NCBI GenBank assembly: GCA_050945755.1
Contig: JBMNTN010000021.1
Coordinates: forward strand, 1-31,112
Length of the DNA: 31,112 nt
Direction: 5' to 3'
Source of the DNA: JAQVXR01 sp050945755
GTDB taxonomy: Bacteria > Bacillota > Dehalobacteriia > Dehalobacteriales > Dehalobacteriaceae
Within the stretch, counting starts at the first letter, position 1, and every line of letters starts with the position of its first letter. Below, piece after piece: positions 15,428-23,998 of the stretch. A model generated the notes under the pieces. That model saw only the letters and a list, made by a program, of their open reading frames with translations, had not been told where the DNA came from and ran no database searches. A program made the translations under genes and the position numbers.

Positions 15428-16417
15428 TTATTTTAACACATATACCTTTACGTTTTTTCTGCCCCAACGCCGGGCTTCCCCTTCCGTTTCTAAAAAGACA
15501 TCTATTCTTTGACCTCTAATACTCCCTCCGGTATCTTCCGCTTTGCCAAAGCCATATCCTTCTACATATAGCTTGCTGCCCAGGGGAATCTGAGATGGGT
15601 CTACCGCAACCGTCCCTACTTTTGGCACAGTACCACACGCAGTCCTTCTTCCTGTGTGAGTATATGCAGTTGCCGTTGCTTCCATGACCTTTTCAAACTG
15701 AAACCTCTGACCGCCTCGAGAAGCAAACTGCAGAGTTCCTACGGCAACGATCTTACTTACCGGCTCTGCCAATACTTTTGTGGAAACTAACTCTTGATTA
15801 ATTATTTCCCCATCTTTATAAGTAACTTTTATCGTCTCTTCTTTTAAGCCTTCTTTTCCTTTTCTGACAATCCGCCGAATCCCTCGTTCCAATTGGGTAT
15901 CCGCTTTTTGTTCGGTATGAAAAGCGATTTTTTGCTTCCGGGTAATTAATTCTTCTTTAATCCGAGAAACTTTAATGGCCGGGGCGCCTTTCTTGACAAT
16001 TGTTTCCAAGCCGGGTTGGACAATATCTTTTTCTCCCAAATCAACACCTGCCTGAGCCAAAACATCCGCAACCCGCACAGGCAAAGTTTCTACACTTAAC
16101 TTTTTTCCGTCAACCTGAATTTCCGCGGGAAAAGCCCGAGTAATTTTTATTATGTTTTCGTTTTCTATGCGGGTTCCCATGCTCGGCACAACTTGGTCCT
16201 TAGGGTAAACGGCAATATCTTTTTCTTCCAGTACATCTTCTACAGTCGATTTAAATGTTTTAGTATGTAACGTTTCCCCGTCAATGACAATTGTAATATC
16301 TTTTTCCATCCATGCGTATCCCATAAAACAAAAAACAATCAGCAACATTGTCAAAACTATTATTACCGATTTTACTACCCCGCGAGGACGACCTTGATGC
16401 GCATTAGCATATTTCAT
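15428..16417 (-). CDS. yabE: YabE-like DUF348/G5/3D-domain cell-wall protein
   Basis: 329 aa. One N-terminal membrane anchor (about 17-36), two DUF348 repeats (about 40-80 and 97-140), a G5 domain (about 150-225) and a C-terminal 3D domain (about 245-325) with the three aspartates VAVDP, AEDTGG and RIDVF and the TAYTHTGRRTACG strand. This is the architecture of B. subtilis YabE, a relative of resuscitation-promoting factors and of the MltA/EXLX fold; presumed peptidoglycan-cleaving, acting outside the membrane. It lies in the same place as yabE, between tatD and rsmA. ATG is preceded by GGAGGGGAG. It has its own promoter upstream. Enzyme activity is inferred from the family. Confidence 0.88.
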   Translation of the reverse strand: MKYANAHQGRPRGVVKSVIIVLTMLLIVFCFMGYAWMEKDITIVIDGETLHTKTFKSTVEDVLEEKDIAVYPKDQVVPSMGTRIENENIIKITRAFPAEIQVDGKKLSVETLPVRVADVLAQAGVDLGEKDIVQPGLETIVKKGAPAIKVSRIKEELITRKQKIAFHTEQKADTQLERGIRRIVRKGKEGLKEETIKVTYKDGEIINQELVSTKVLAEPVSKIVAVGTLQFASRGGQRFQFEKVMEATATAYTHTGRRTACGTVPKVGTVAVDPSQIPLGSKLYVEGYGFGKAEDTGGSIRGQRIDVFLETEGEARRWGRKNVKVYVLK

Positions 16418-16458
16418 GGTTCTCCCCTCCGCAACCTTCCGATTTAAAAGGTATTAGT

Positions 16459-16488
16459 ATTTTACCCTGTTTTATAGTTAACTGTCAA
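16459..16488 (-). promoter_or_regulatory. Promoter of the yabE-like gene
   Basis: TTGACA, 18-bp spacer, TAAAAT on the minus strand, with the start expected about 35 bases before the gene. Confidence 0.6.
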
Positions 16489-16631
16489 CCATGGCCTTTT
16501 TCGCCTGTAAACTACATATGTAACAAAAGCTTTTAAGTATCATGCTTATTACCATACCTTCCATTTTGCCCCTAAACACTTGAAAATATAATATTTGTCA
16601 TACTATTTCGGACTTTATTTTTTCCTATTAA
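16489..16631. other. Non-coding gap between tatD terminator and yabE-like promoter
   Basis: AT-rich DNA with no frame, hairpin or RNA motif that I can support. Confidence 0.4.
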
Positions 16632-16659
16632 AAACAAAACGCCTGTTTCCAGGCAGTTT
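16632..16659 (-). terminator. Terminator of the metG-tatD operon
   Basis: Minus strand: GCCTG-GAAA-CAGGC followed by GTTTTGTTTTTAAT; a GNRA-type loop and long T tract. About 75 bases after the tatD stop. Confidence 0.85.
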
Positions 16660-16732
16660 TGCTTTTTGTTATTCTTTATTTGTATATTACTCAGAAAAGA
16701 AAAAATAGGGTTATTATCCATGGCCTTCAATA

Positions 16733-17503
16733 TTATTTATCTAATCCGTAAACTTCTAATGCATTATTTGTTGTAGCCGCAATTAAGTCATCCAAAGGTA
16801 TTCCTCTAAGTTCCGCAATCTTTTCCGCTACTAGGCGAACCCGGGCAGGTTCATTTCTTTTCCCCCGGAAGGGGTGGGGAGAAAGATAAGGACTATCAGT
16901 CTCTATTAATAAATGATCTAAAGGGACCAATCTGGCAATCTCTAAAAGTTTATGAGCGTTGGCAAACGTGACCGGACCCCCCAAAGCAATATAAAACCCC
17001 AGGGACATACACCGGCGAGCCATTTCCCAACTGCCGGAAAAACAGTGGATGATCCCCCTGTACTCTCCTGCTTTCTCTTCTTTAAGAATCTCCATCGTAT
17101 CCTGATGCGCGTCTCGGTCATGAATAACTATCGGTTTTTTTAAATCCTTTGCCAAATGAATCTGTTCCCGAAAAGCCTTTTTCTGAACCTCCCGGGGAGA
17201 TAGATCATAATAATAATCTAAACCAATTTCACCAACCGCCACTACTTGGGGCTCCCGTGCCAAAATTTCCAACTTAAAAAGAGCTTCCTCATTCAGCGTT
17301 TTGGCATCATGGGGATGAACACCAACGACAGCGTACATTCCCGGGTACTTTTTAGCGATTTTAACTGCCAAAACTGATGAAGGCACATCAAAACCAATAT
17401 TGGCAACCCGGGTTACGCCCGCCTGCACCGCTCTCTCAACCACCTGGGGAAGATCTTCTACAAATTTTTCGTCATTCAAATGAGCGTGGGTATCAAAAAG
17501 CAT
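16733..17503 (-). CDS. tatD: TatD-family deoxyribonuclease
   Basis: 256-aa metal-dependent hydrolase (TIM barrel), YabD in B. subtilis; family members show 3'-5' exonuclease activity and are linked to DNA repair or turnover. Metal ligands visible: DTHAHL (H6, H8), GEIGLDYYYD (E), PIVIHDRDA (H), IIHCFSG (H) and ETDSPYLSP (D). ATG at 17503 follows AGGAGG at 7 bases; an upstream in-frame extension would overlap metG and lacks support. Ten bases after the metG stop, so co-transcribed with it. Confidence 0.95.
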   Translation of the reverse strand: MLFDTHAHLNDEKFVEDLPQVVERAVQAGVTRVANIGFDVPSSVLAVKIAKKYPGMYAVVGVHPHDAKTLNEEALFKLEILAREPQVVAVGEIGLDYYYDLSPREVQKKAFREQIHLAKDLKKPIVIHDRDAHQDTMEILKEEKAGEYRGIIHCFSGSWEMARRCMSLGFYIALGGPVTFANAHKLLEIARLVPLDHLLIETDSPYLSPHPFRGKRNEPARVRLVAEKIAELRGIPLDDLIAATTNNALEVYGLDK

Positions 17504-17513
17504 CGCGTGCCTC

Positions 17514-19466
17514 CTATTTAATCCTTCCTCCGGATGCAATCTCATCTAACGTTAATACTTCCAGTTTCCCCCCGTGGGAAGCCGCCAGGAGCATACCGCG
17601 AGATTCAATGCCCCGCAGTTTTGCCGGTTTTAAATTTGCCACCAGCACAACCTTCTTCCCAACCATTTCATCCGGAGTATAATATTTTGCAATTCCTGAA
17701 ACAATTGTCCGTACTTCATTCCCTACCCGAACGCTGAGCTTCAATAGCTTATCTGCCTTTTTTACTTTTTCACAAGATACAACTTCTGCTACCCGAAAAT
17801 CAATTTTTGCAAAGTCCTCGATTGTTATTTCCGGTAAAATAGGTTCAAATTCTGAGGCCTCGGATGCTTGAAAAGCCTCCTGTTTAGGTTGGGTCTCTGA
17901 AACAACCTCCTCTTGTTCTTCCAGTTCTTTAATATCAATTCGAGGGAAAATAGGTTCACCCCGGTTAATGGATGTACCTGCCGGGAACCGGCCCCATTTA
18001 AGGCTCTCCCAGGTATGAATCTCCCCGGCCTGGGAAATCCCCAACTGTGCCCAGACCTTTTGGGGCATCGTCGGCATAAAAGGCGTATACATAATGGCGG
18101 CAAGCCTAATCACTTCTACCAGATTATAAAGTACTGTCCCCAGCTTTTCTCTTCCTTGGGGGTCTTTATTGAGTGCCCAAGGTGCAGCATCATCAATATA
18201 CTTATTGGCCTTATTTACCATTTTGCCGATGGCAATTAAAGCATTGCTGAACTCAAGCTTGTCTAAAAGTTCCTCCACCTGTGCCGGGGTGGCCTGAGCA
18301 AGAGAAATCAATTCCTCATCAAACTGTGTTCCTTCTCCGGGTGCTGCTACCTTCCCGCCTAAAAATTTATTAATCATGGCCGTTGTTCTGCTTAACAAAT
18401 TCCCAAAATCATTAGCCAGATCAGTGTTTATCCTGGTAACCAATGCTTCTTCAGAATAATAACCATCTAAGCCGAAAGGCACTTCCCGTAAGAGAAAGTA
18501 ACGAATAGCATCCACACCGTACTTATCTACTAAAACTAATGGGTCTACCACATTTCCCTTTGATTTGGACATTTTGCCTTCAGCAAGGAGTACCCAGCCG
18601 TGCCCGAAGACTGCTTTGGGTAGCTCTATTCCTGCGGCCATGAGAATTATCGGCCAAATAATCGTATGAAACCGGACAATATCCTTACCAACTAAATGAA
18701 CATCGGCAGGCCAATATTTTTTAAATAATGAATCATCTTCAGTCCCGTAGCCAAGGGCCGAAATATAATTGGTCAGAGCATCAAACCAAACATAAATCAC
18801 GTGTTTATCATTAATTGGGACAGGAATCCCCCAGTCAAAAGTGGTCCGGGATACACACAGGTCTTCCAGTCCCTGTTTGACGAAATTGACCATTTCGTTT
18901 CTTCGGGTTACCGGCTGGATAAAATCCGGATTTTCCTCAATAAATTTCAGCCACCTGTCTGCGTATTTGCTCATTTTAAAGAAATAGCTTTCTTCTTTAA
19001 CTATTTCCACCGGACGACCACAGTCGGGACAAGTTTGGTTCTCGCCCAACTGACGCTCGGTAAAATGAGTTTCACACGGGGTGCAATACCATCCCTCATA
19101 TTCCGACTTATAAATATCCCCTTTATCATAAATCTTCCTAAATATATCCTGAACAACTTTTATATGTCGCTCCTCGCTGGTCCGGATAAAATCATCATAT
19201 TCAATGAGCATTACCTTCCAAAGATTTTTAAACCCGGCAACTATTCCGTCAACATATTCTAAGGGTTCTTTTCCCACCGACTTTGCCTTTCTTTCGATCT
19301 TTTGACCATGCTCATCTGACCCGGTAAGAAAACGCACATCATAGCCCTGCATTCTTTTATATCTGGCCATAGTATCTGCTGCTACCGTAGTGTAAGCATG
19401 CCCGATATGCAATTTGTCACTAGGGTAATAAATTGGGGTTGTGATATAAAATGTTTCTTTCGTCAT
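17514..19466 (-). CDS. metG: Methionyl-tRNA synthetase
   Basis: 650 aa. Charges tRNA-Met. The class I signatures are HIGH at residues 20-23 and KMSKS at 298-302. The zinc knuckle has C128, C131, C146 and C149 (WYCTPC..TCPDCG), the long single-zinc form. After the anticodon-binding helices a low-complexity acidic linker (about 515-545) leads to a C-terminal tRNA-binding (EMAP/Trbp111-like) domain of about 105 residues, ending in LRGIESRGMLLAAS. GGAGG is 8 bases before the ATG. Controlled by a Met T-box leader. Confidence 0.98.
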   Translation of the reverse strand: MTKETFYITTPIYYPSDKLHIGHAYTTVAADTMARYKRMQGYDVRFLTGSDEHGQKIERKAKSVGKEPLEYVDGIVAGFKNLWKVMLIEYDDFIRTSEERHIKVVQDIFRKIYDKGDIYKSEYEGWYCTPCETHFTERQLGENQTCPDCGRPVEIVKEESYFFKMSKYADRWLKFIEENPDFIQPVTRRNEMVNFVKQGLEDLCVSRTTFDWGIPVPINDKHVIYVWFDALTNYISALGYGTEDDSLFKKYWPADVHLVGKDIVRFHTIIWPIILMAAGIELPKAVFGHGWVLLAEGKMSKSKGNVVDPLVLVDKYGVDAIRYFLLREVPFGLDGYYSEEALVTRINTDLANDFGNLLSRTTAMINKFLGGKVAAPGEGTQFDEELISLAQATPAQVEELLDKLEFSNALIAIGKMVNKANKYIDDAAPWALNKDPQGREKLGTVLYNLVEVIRLAAIMYTPFMPTMPQKVWAQLGISQAGEIHTWESLKWGRFPAGTSINRGEPIFPRIDIKELEEQEEVVSETQPKQEAFQASEASEFEPILPEITIEDFAKIDFRVAEVVSCEKVKKADKLLKLSVRVGNEVRTIVSGIAKYYTPDEMVGKKVVLVANLKPAKLRGIESRGMLLAASHGGKLEVLTLDEIASGGRIK

Positions 19467-19561
19467 AAATAAACCTCCGTTTCGACTAATAAATTCTTAT
19501 ATCTATTTAGTTAAATTTACCCAATGTTTTTTTAGCGTTGGCAAAAGGTATTTTTACATAA

Positions 19562-19855
19562 AAAACCTTCGTCCTGGAAAGGGACGAAGGTTTTCCGTGT
19601 TACCACCCTAATTTATCGGCACCTCACAGTACCGACCTCAAAAGGTACGTTTTCATACCTTGCTTTGATAACGGAAAGTCACCCGGTTTAAGCTACTGAG
19701 AAATATATGTTTTCCGTTCACCCAACAACTCAGAGGCCATGTTCACCGATCATTTCACTACGGGCTTTCACCTCATCCCGCTCTCTGCTAAGTGACCCCA
19801 CCGGCTACTCTTCCCCTTCTTCGCTTTTTCAGTTTGATTTTTTACATTAAATATT
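19562..19855 (-). ncRNA. T-box leader of metG (Met)
   Basis: Minus-strand leader. The T-box sequence AGGGTGGTAACACGG is at 19595-19609, followed by a terminator with the arms AAAACCTTCGTCC / GGACGAAGGTTTT (19562-19594). The upstream part has the AGAGAG..GGATGAGG and GTGAAAG segments of stem I, and GAACATGGCC, whose ATG (19738-19740) is the likely Met specifier codon. Uncharged tRNA-Met would pair with the specifier and the T-box to let transcription continue. Family and amino acid fit the gene. Confidence 0.93.
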
Positions 19856-19865
19856 AATTATGATG

Positions 19866-19894
19866 ATTATATTTTTCCTTTTAGGATTTGTCAA
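19866..19894 (-). promoter_or_regulatory. metG promoter
   Basis: Perfect sigma-A consensus: TTGACA, 17-bp spacer, TATAAT on the minus strand, directly before the T-box leader. Confidence 0.9.
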
Positions 19895-19969
19895 GTATAA
19901 CAGCCCGCGATTTATTACTGTAAGAAACAAACAAATTGTTAATTACTGTCACAAAATGGCAAATAACAG

Positions 19970-19998
19970 TTGCATGCTATTGTAATAAATGTTATAAT
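19970..19998 (+). promoter_or_regulatory. abrB promoter P1
   Basis: TTGCAT, 17-bp spacer, TATAAT; gives a leader of about 190 nt. Divergent from the metG promoter across 75 bp, which contains the partial palindrome AACAAATTGTT (19928-19938), a possible operator. Confidence 0.6.
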
Positions 19999-20118
19999 TT
20001 AACAAATGTGGTTATAAATTCTATAATTTTTGAACTTAGCCCACCTCTGAAAAAATAAACTTAGGCAAGAACAAAGCAGAAGTATGATAACTATTGTCGG
20101 ATTAAATCAAATTCTTGG

Positions 20119-20147
20119 TTGACTTTAGCTGGAACCCCTGGTATTAT
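20119..20147 (+). promoter_or_regulatory. abrB promoter P2
   Basis: TTGACT, 17-bp spacer, TATTAT; start expected near 20154, about 45 nt before the gene. Two promoters for abrB are also known in B. subtilis. Confidence 0.65.
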
Positions 20148-20198
20148 TTAGGTGGGGAAGGGTATTATGTCGAATTACTGAAGGGGGAGGTGCACTAA

Positions 20199-20450
20199 AT
20201 GATAAAATCAACCGGTATTGTTCGAAAAGTAGACGAGCTTGGCAGAGTAGTTCTACCCATTGAACTTCGCAGGACCCTTGGAATCGATGAAAAAGATGCT
20301 TTGGAAATCTATGTCGACAACGAAAAAATTATTTTAAAAAAATATGAGCCTGCCTGCATTTTCTGTGGCAGTGCAGAAGATGTTCAGAATTTTATGGGTA
20401 AAAACGTTTGTCGGCAGTGTGCTGCAGCAATGAACTCAAATGCAATTTAG
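20199..20450 (+). CDS. abrB: AbrB-family transition-state regulator
   Basis: 83-aa DNA-binding protein. The N-terminal swapped-hairpin barrel spans residues 1-50 (IKSTGIVRKVDELGRVVLPIELR, LGI, LEIYVDNEKIILKKY). The C-terminal part has CIFCG and CRQC spaced 15 residues apart, a small zinc-ribbon-like pattern seen in clostridial AbrB proteins and not in B. subtilis AbrB. Expected to repress post-exponential and sporulation genes in growth. GGGGGAGG precedes the ATG. It is in the standard place, divergent from metG, as in B. subtilis. Spo0A control is likely but no 0A box was confirmed. Confidence 0.92.
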   Translation: MIKSTGIVRKVDELGRVVLPIELRRTLGIDEKDALEIYVDNEKIILKKYEPACIFCGSAEDVQNFMGKNVCRQCAAAMNSNAI

Positions 20451-20478
20451 TTTTTACTAAAGTCGTTTTTAATTTTTA

Positions 20479-20499
20479 GGGGCCATTGGCCCCTTTTTT
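20479..20499 (+). terminator. abrB terminator
   Basis: GGGGCC-ATT-GGCCCC followed by six T, 28 bases after the abrB stop. Confidence 0.9.
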
Positions 20500-20530
20500 G
20501 TTTAGATAAATCACAATCTCTATTGTATTT

Positions 20531-21358
20531 TTATTCTTTTAAAGATATATCATATACTGTCCTCTTTGGAATATGGTACCGATGAGCAACTTCTTTTATT
20601 GCTTCTTTTTTCGGCATGCCCGCATCTATCAACCGGTTAACCTCCTCCTTAAGTTGATTGAGATCAGGCACTTCCACTGCCGCCGGGGGTGCACCCGCGA
20701 CCACCAAAGTAAACTCCCCCCTGGGTAAATTCTTTGTATAGTAATTTATCAATTCTTTTAATGATCCTCGAATAATCTCCTCAAACTTCTTGGTTATCTC
20801 CCGTACAACAGCAACCCTTCTGTCCCCAAAATACTTATCTAGATCTTCCAAAGTCTTTGTTAAACGGTGCGGAGCCTCATAAAAAATCATGGTACGCTGT
20901 TCAGTGCAGAGCTTATTTAAAATTGCTTTCCGTTCTTTCTTCTCCCGTGGTAAAAATCCCTCAAATATAAACCTGGCAGAAGGAAGGCCGGATATCACCA
21001 AGGCAGCCAAAGCAGCATTCGGTCCTGGAATAACAGATACTGAAACACCCGCAGAAACGGCATCGCGGACAATATCCTCCCCCGGGTCAGAAATGCCGGG
21101 CATCCCGGCATCAGAAACCAAAGCGACTTGCTTTCCCTCAAGCAGAAGGGATATAATGTATTCCCCTTTTGCCCGCTTATTATGTTCATAATAACTGGTT
21201 AGCGGGGTTTTTATCTCAAAATGATTGAGTAATTTACGGGTATGCCTGGTGTCTTCAGCTGCAATTATATCCACTTCTTTTAAAACTTTAAGTGCTCGAA
21301 AACTGATATCCTCCAAATTCCCAATTGGAGTCCCTACCAGATACAACTTCCCTACCAT
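20531..21358 (-). CDS. rsmI: 16S rRNA (cytidine1402-2'-O)-methyltransferase
   Basis: 275-aa SAM-dependent methyltransferase of the tetrapyrrole-methylase fold (YabC/YraL); modifies C1402 in the 16S decoding centre. Seen: N-terminal LYLVGTPIGNLEDIS, AAEDTRHTRKLL, VSDAGMPGISDPG, VIPGPNAALAAL, EGFLPR and the C-terminal helix-turn-helix-like segment AIKEVAHRYHIPKRTVY. ATG follows TAGGAG. Nine bases downstream of the trmN6-like gene; last gene of the minus-strand operon, ending close to the abrB terminator. Confidence 0.97.
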   Translation of the reverse strand: MVGKLYLVGTPIGNLEDISFRALKVLKEVDIIAAEDTRHTRKLLNHFEIKTPLTSYYEHNKRAKGEYIISLLLEGKQVALVSDAGMPGISDPGEDIVRDAVSAGVSVSVIPGPNAALAALVISGLPSARFIFEGFLPREKKERKAILNKLCTEQRTMIFYEAPHRLTKTLEDLDKYFGDRRVAVVREITKKFEEIIRGSLKELINYYTKNLPRGEFTLVVAGAPPAAVEVPDLNQLKEEVNRLIDAGMPKKEAIKEVAHRYHIPKRTVYDISLKE

Positions 21359-21367
21359 AATAATCTC

Positions 21368-22117
21368 CTACCACTCTTTTGACAAAAAACTACCGGAAAA
21401 TATTTCCGTCATCTCCTTGGAATAAGCACCGGCTGATTCATAAACATAAAGAGGATGGTCAACTACCAAATCTTTTTTTCCCTTCTTTATCCCTTCTATC
21501 AATACTAGATTCGGCCCCTTTCCCGGACCCGGAAAGACTAAGCGCATTCTTTTTGGTTCTATCCCATATTGCCTCATATAAAAAATAATATCCGCCAGCC
21601 GGAACGGCCTGTGGATTAAAGCTAATCGTCCTTCTGCATTTAACAGACCGGCTGCTTCCCTAATCACATCTTCCAAAGTGCACAGTATTTCCGTTCTCGC
21701 AGCGGCCTTAATCGGTGAGCAGCTGATCCTCCCTGAAGATGTACTGGCATAGGGAGGATTGCTGATCACTAAATCATATTGTCCACGACCAAGAATAAGT
21801 GTTGAATTTTTAATATCTCCTTCCACAATGGAAATGCAATCATCCAACCCGTTTAAACTAATGCTTCTCCAAGCCATGTTAACAACTTCTGCCTGTATTT
21901 CCAAACCGATAATTTTTATTTTCCGGGTGCGCGCAGCGAGAAGTAAGGGTATAACTCCCGTACCCGTGCCCAAATCCACCACCCGATCTCTCGGCCTTAT
22001 CGTTGCATAATACGCAAGAAGAACTGCGTCAAGGGAAAAACAAAACCATTCCGGGTTTTGAATAATTTTTAACCCGCGCCAGAGCAGATTGTCAATCCGT
22101 TCCTTCCCCTCAAGCAT
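21368..22117 (-). CDS. tRNA1(Val) (adenine37-N6)-methyltransferase-like (YabB)
   Basis: 249-aa class I SAM methyltransferase of the TrmN6/YfiC/YabB family. Motif I is VVDLGTGTGVIPLLLA, followed by IIGLEIQ (acidic loop) and the N6-adenine catalytic motif ISNPPY. The N-terminus carries the family's FCFSLDAVLLAYYA. Expected to methylate A37 of a tRNA, exact target unproved in Firmicutes. The ATG directly follows the yabA stop, so the genes are translationally linked. Matches yabB in the conserved block. Confidence 0.9.
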   Translation of the reverse strand: MLEGKERIDNLLWRGLKIIQNPEWFCFSLDAVLLAYYATIRPRDRVVDLGTGTGVIPLLLAARTRKIKIIGLEIQAEVVNMAWRSISLNGLDDCISIVEGDIKNSTLILGRGQYDLVISNPPYASTSSGRISCSPIKAAARTEILCTLEDVIREAAGLLNAEGRLALIHRPFRLADIIFYMRQYGIEPKRMRLVFPGPGKGPNLVLIEGIKKGKKDLVVDHPLYVYESAGAYSKEMTEIFSGSFLSKEW

Positions 22118-22405
22118 TCAGATTTCCTCACCCGTTCTTCCTTCTTTATTTAAAAAGCCCATGCAAAATAAACAATCCTCTGTACGAGCACGGGCAAAAT
22201 GCATCGGGCAAACATGAAACCCTTCTTCGTAAAGGCGCACCAAATTCTCAAACCCTTCCCCTTGAGTTTTTTGCGCATAAAGCCTTGTTCGCAAAATCTC
22301 ATTTTGCTGTTCCAATTGAAAAACATGACGGCGTAGGGTTTGTACCTCATCCAGGATTTCTGCAACCTTTTCCTCTAACTCTCGCAGAGCCTGTGTCAGT
22401 TCCAC
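22118..22405 (-). CDS. yabA: Replication initiation control protein YabA
   Basis: 95-aa (DUF972). YabA binds DnaA and the sliding clamp DnaN and limits over-initiation. N-terminal leucine-rich coiled coil (about residues 3-50, tetramerising), then a C-terminal zinc-binding part with HVCPMHF and CLFCMGFL. Start: GTG at 22405, 8 bases from AAGGAG; a GTG three codons earlier overlaps that site and is less likely. The CDS begins six bases after the ricT stop. Confidence 0.92.
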   Translation of the reverse strand: MELTQALRELEEKVAEILDEVQTLRRHVFQLEQQNEILRTRLYAQKTQGEGFENLVRLYEEGFHVCPMHFARARTEDCLFCMGFLNKEGRTGEEI

Positions 22406-22410
22406 ACCCT

Positions 22411-23130
22411 TCACTCCTTATATATTTCGACATCCGTATCTTCGGTAAACTCGCCTAGATCATTTTCATCCTTATGATCATTTCCCTTTTTTTCATAATC
22501 ATCGCTTTCATATTTTAGACAACACATCAACCTACCGCAAATCCCGGAAATCTTTGTCGGGTTAAGGGAAAGATTTTGCTGTTTTGCCATCCGAATCGAT
22601 ACAGGTTGAAAATCTCCCAGCACTGTATGACAGCAAAGTACACGCCCGCATGAACCGATACCTCCCAGCATTTTTGCTTCATCCCGCACACCAATTTGCC
22701 GTAGTTCAATTCTGGTTCGAAAGACGGCCGCTAAGTCCTTTACTAATTCCCGAAAATCAACTCTTCCCTCAGCAGTGAAATAAAAAATAATCTTGCTCAC
22801 GTCGAAGGTATATTCCACATCCACCAGCTTCATCGGCAGGTTGTGTTCCAATATCTTTTGCTGGCATACTTTAAAAGCCTCTTTTTCGCGCAGCTTATTT
22901 TCCTGATGAATCTCAATATCTTGGGTTGTTGCTTTGCGCACGACCACTTTTAGGGGAGAAACCACCTCTTCTTGAGGAATCATTTTAGGTCCAACCACTA
23001 TATGTCCATACTCAATTCCTCGAGCTGTCTCAACAATAACGGCATCACCCACCCCCAATTCAAATTGGGCAGGACTAAAATAATATATTTTACCGGCTTT
23101 TTTAAACCTCACACCAACTACTTTCTCCAT
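22411..23130 (-). CDS. ricT: PSP1-domain protein RicT/YaaT
   Basis: 239 aa. RicT forms the RicAFT (Y-) complex with two [4Fe-4S] clusters, which modulates RNase Y and sporulation phosphorelay in B. subtilis. N-terminal VVGVRFKKAGKIYYF, central RTRIELRQIGVRDEAK, and the cysteine motifs SCGRVLCC and CGRLMCCLKYE, the likely cluster ligands. It is shorter than typical YaaT (about 275 aa), ending in a hydrophilic acidic tail. Its ATG overlaps the holB 3' end by 29 bp. Partners RicA and RicF are not in the window. Confidence 0.93.
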   Translation of the reverse strand: MEKVVGVRFKKAGKIYYFSPAQFELGVGDAVIVETARGIEYGHIVVGPKMIPQEEVVSPLKVVVRKATTQDIEIHQENKLREKEAFKVCQQKILEHNLPMKLVDVEYTFDVSKIIFYFTAEGRVDFRELVKDLAAVFRTRIELRQIGVRDEAKMLGGIGSCGRVLCCHTVLGDFQPVSIRMAKQQNLSLNPTKISGICGRLMCCLKYESDDYEKKGNDHKDENDLGEFTEDTDVEIYKE

Positions 23131-23992
23131 TCCGTTCCTCCAATCTAATCAGCCTTTGCATTTTTATCAGCAAGACATTTAAAACCAATTTGGTATTGGC
23201 GTTCTGTTCGATTTGTCTTCGGCTGTTTTGAACTTCTAAGGCAGCCCGAACTGCCGTTTCTGCTTTAATATCACTATTAATAACCGATTCAAACATAGAT
23301 GGGTTAAACAACAAGCTGCCATTCCGAGAAATTTTCGCCACAGCAATATCGCGCAGCCAAATTAACAAATATTCCATAATCCTTTTCACACTATCTCTGT
23401 CCTTATCCCATGAATCAGACAATCTAAGCAATTGGTGCAAATCCATTGAGGTCAATTGGCCAATCAGTTCCTGGACTTGCTCCCGCTGTTGGTTTCCATC
23501 AGCCATATCTTCCCACTTATTTGAAGCTTTTCCCCCAACCTTAACCACCTGGCAACGAGAAAGAACGGTTGGTAAAATATTATCCCCATTTTCCGCAACT
23601 AGTATAAATAAAGTCCCGGAAGGGGGTTCCTCCAAAACTTTGAGCAAAGAGTTAGCCGCTTCCAACGTCATTTTATTAGCGTCCAAAAATATGACTATTT
23701 TGTATCGCCCCTCAAAATGTGTGAAGCTTATTGATCGTTGCACTTCTCTGATTTGATCAATTTTTAAAGTAGCTCCTCGCGGTTCAACAATCACCACATC
23801 CGGATGATTTCCATGCCTTATTTTACGACAAGATAAGCACTCCCCGCAGGCATAACCTCCAACGGGATATAGGCAATTAACCGCCATTGCTGTTTCCAGC
23901 GCTTCCCCCAGCATCTTTGACTTATCACCAATTAAAAGATAAGCATGTACCAACAAATCTGATTTAATAGCCTTAATAAGTTGTTCCAGCAA
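23102..23992 (-). CDS. holB: DNA polymerase III delta' subunit
   Basis: 296-aa clamp-loader subunit. AAA+ fold with a degenerate P-loop (LLIGDKSKM instead of GKT), expected for the non-ATP-binding delta'. The zinc ligands are C40, C49, C52 and C55 (CGECLSC), and the Walker B-like FLDANKMTLEAANSLLKVLEEPP and LSRCQ are present. TTG start with AGGTGA upstream, six bases after the tmk stop. yaaQ and yaaR, which sit between tmk and holB in B. subtilis, are missing here. Confidence 0.95.
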   Translation of the reverse strand: MLEQLIKAIKSDLLVHAYLLIGDKSKMLGEALETAMAVNCLYPVGGYACGECLSCRKIRHGNHPDVVIVEPRGATLKIDQIREVQRSISFTHFEGRYKIVIFLDANKMTLEAANSLLKVLEEPPSGTLFILVAENGDNILPTVLSRCQVVKVGGKASNKWEDMADGNQQREQVQELIGQLTSMDLHQLLRLSDSWDKDRDSVKRIMEYLLIWLRDIAVAKISRNGSLLFNPSMFESVINSDIKAETAVRAALEVQNSRRQIEQNANTKLVLNVLLIKMQRLIRLEERNGESSWCEV

Positions 23993-23998
23993 TCAAAA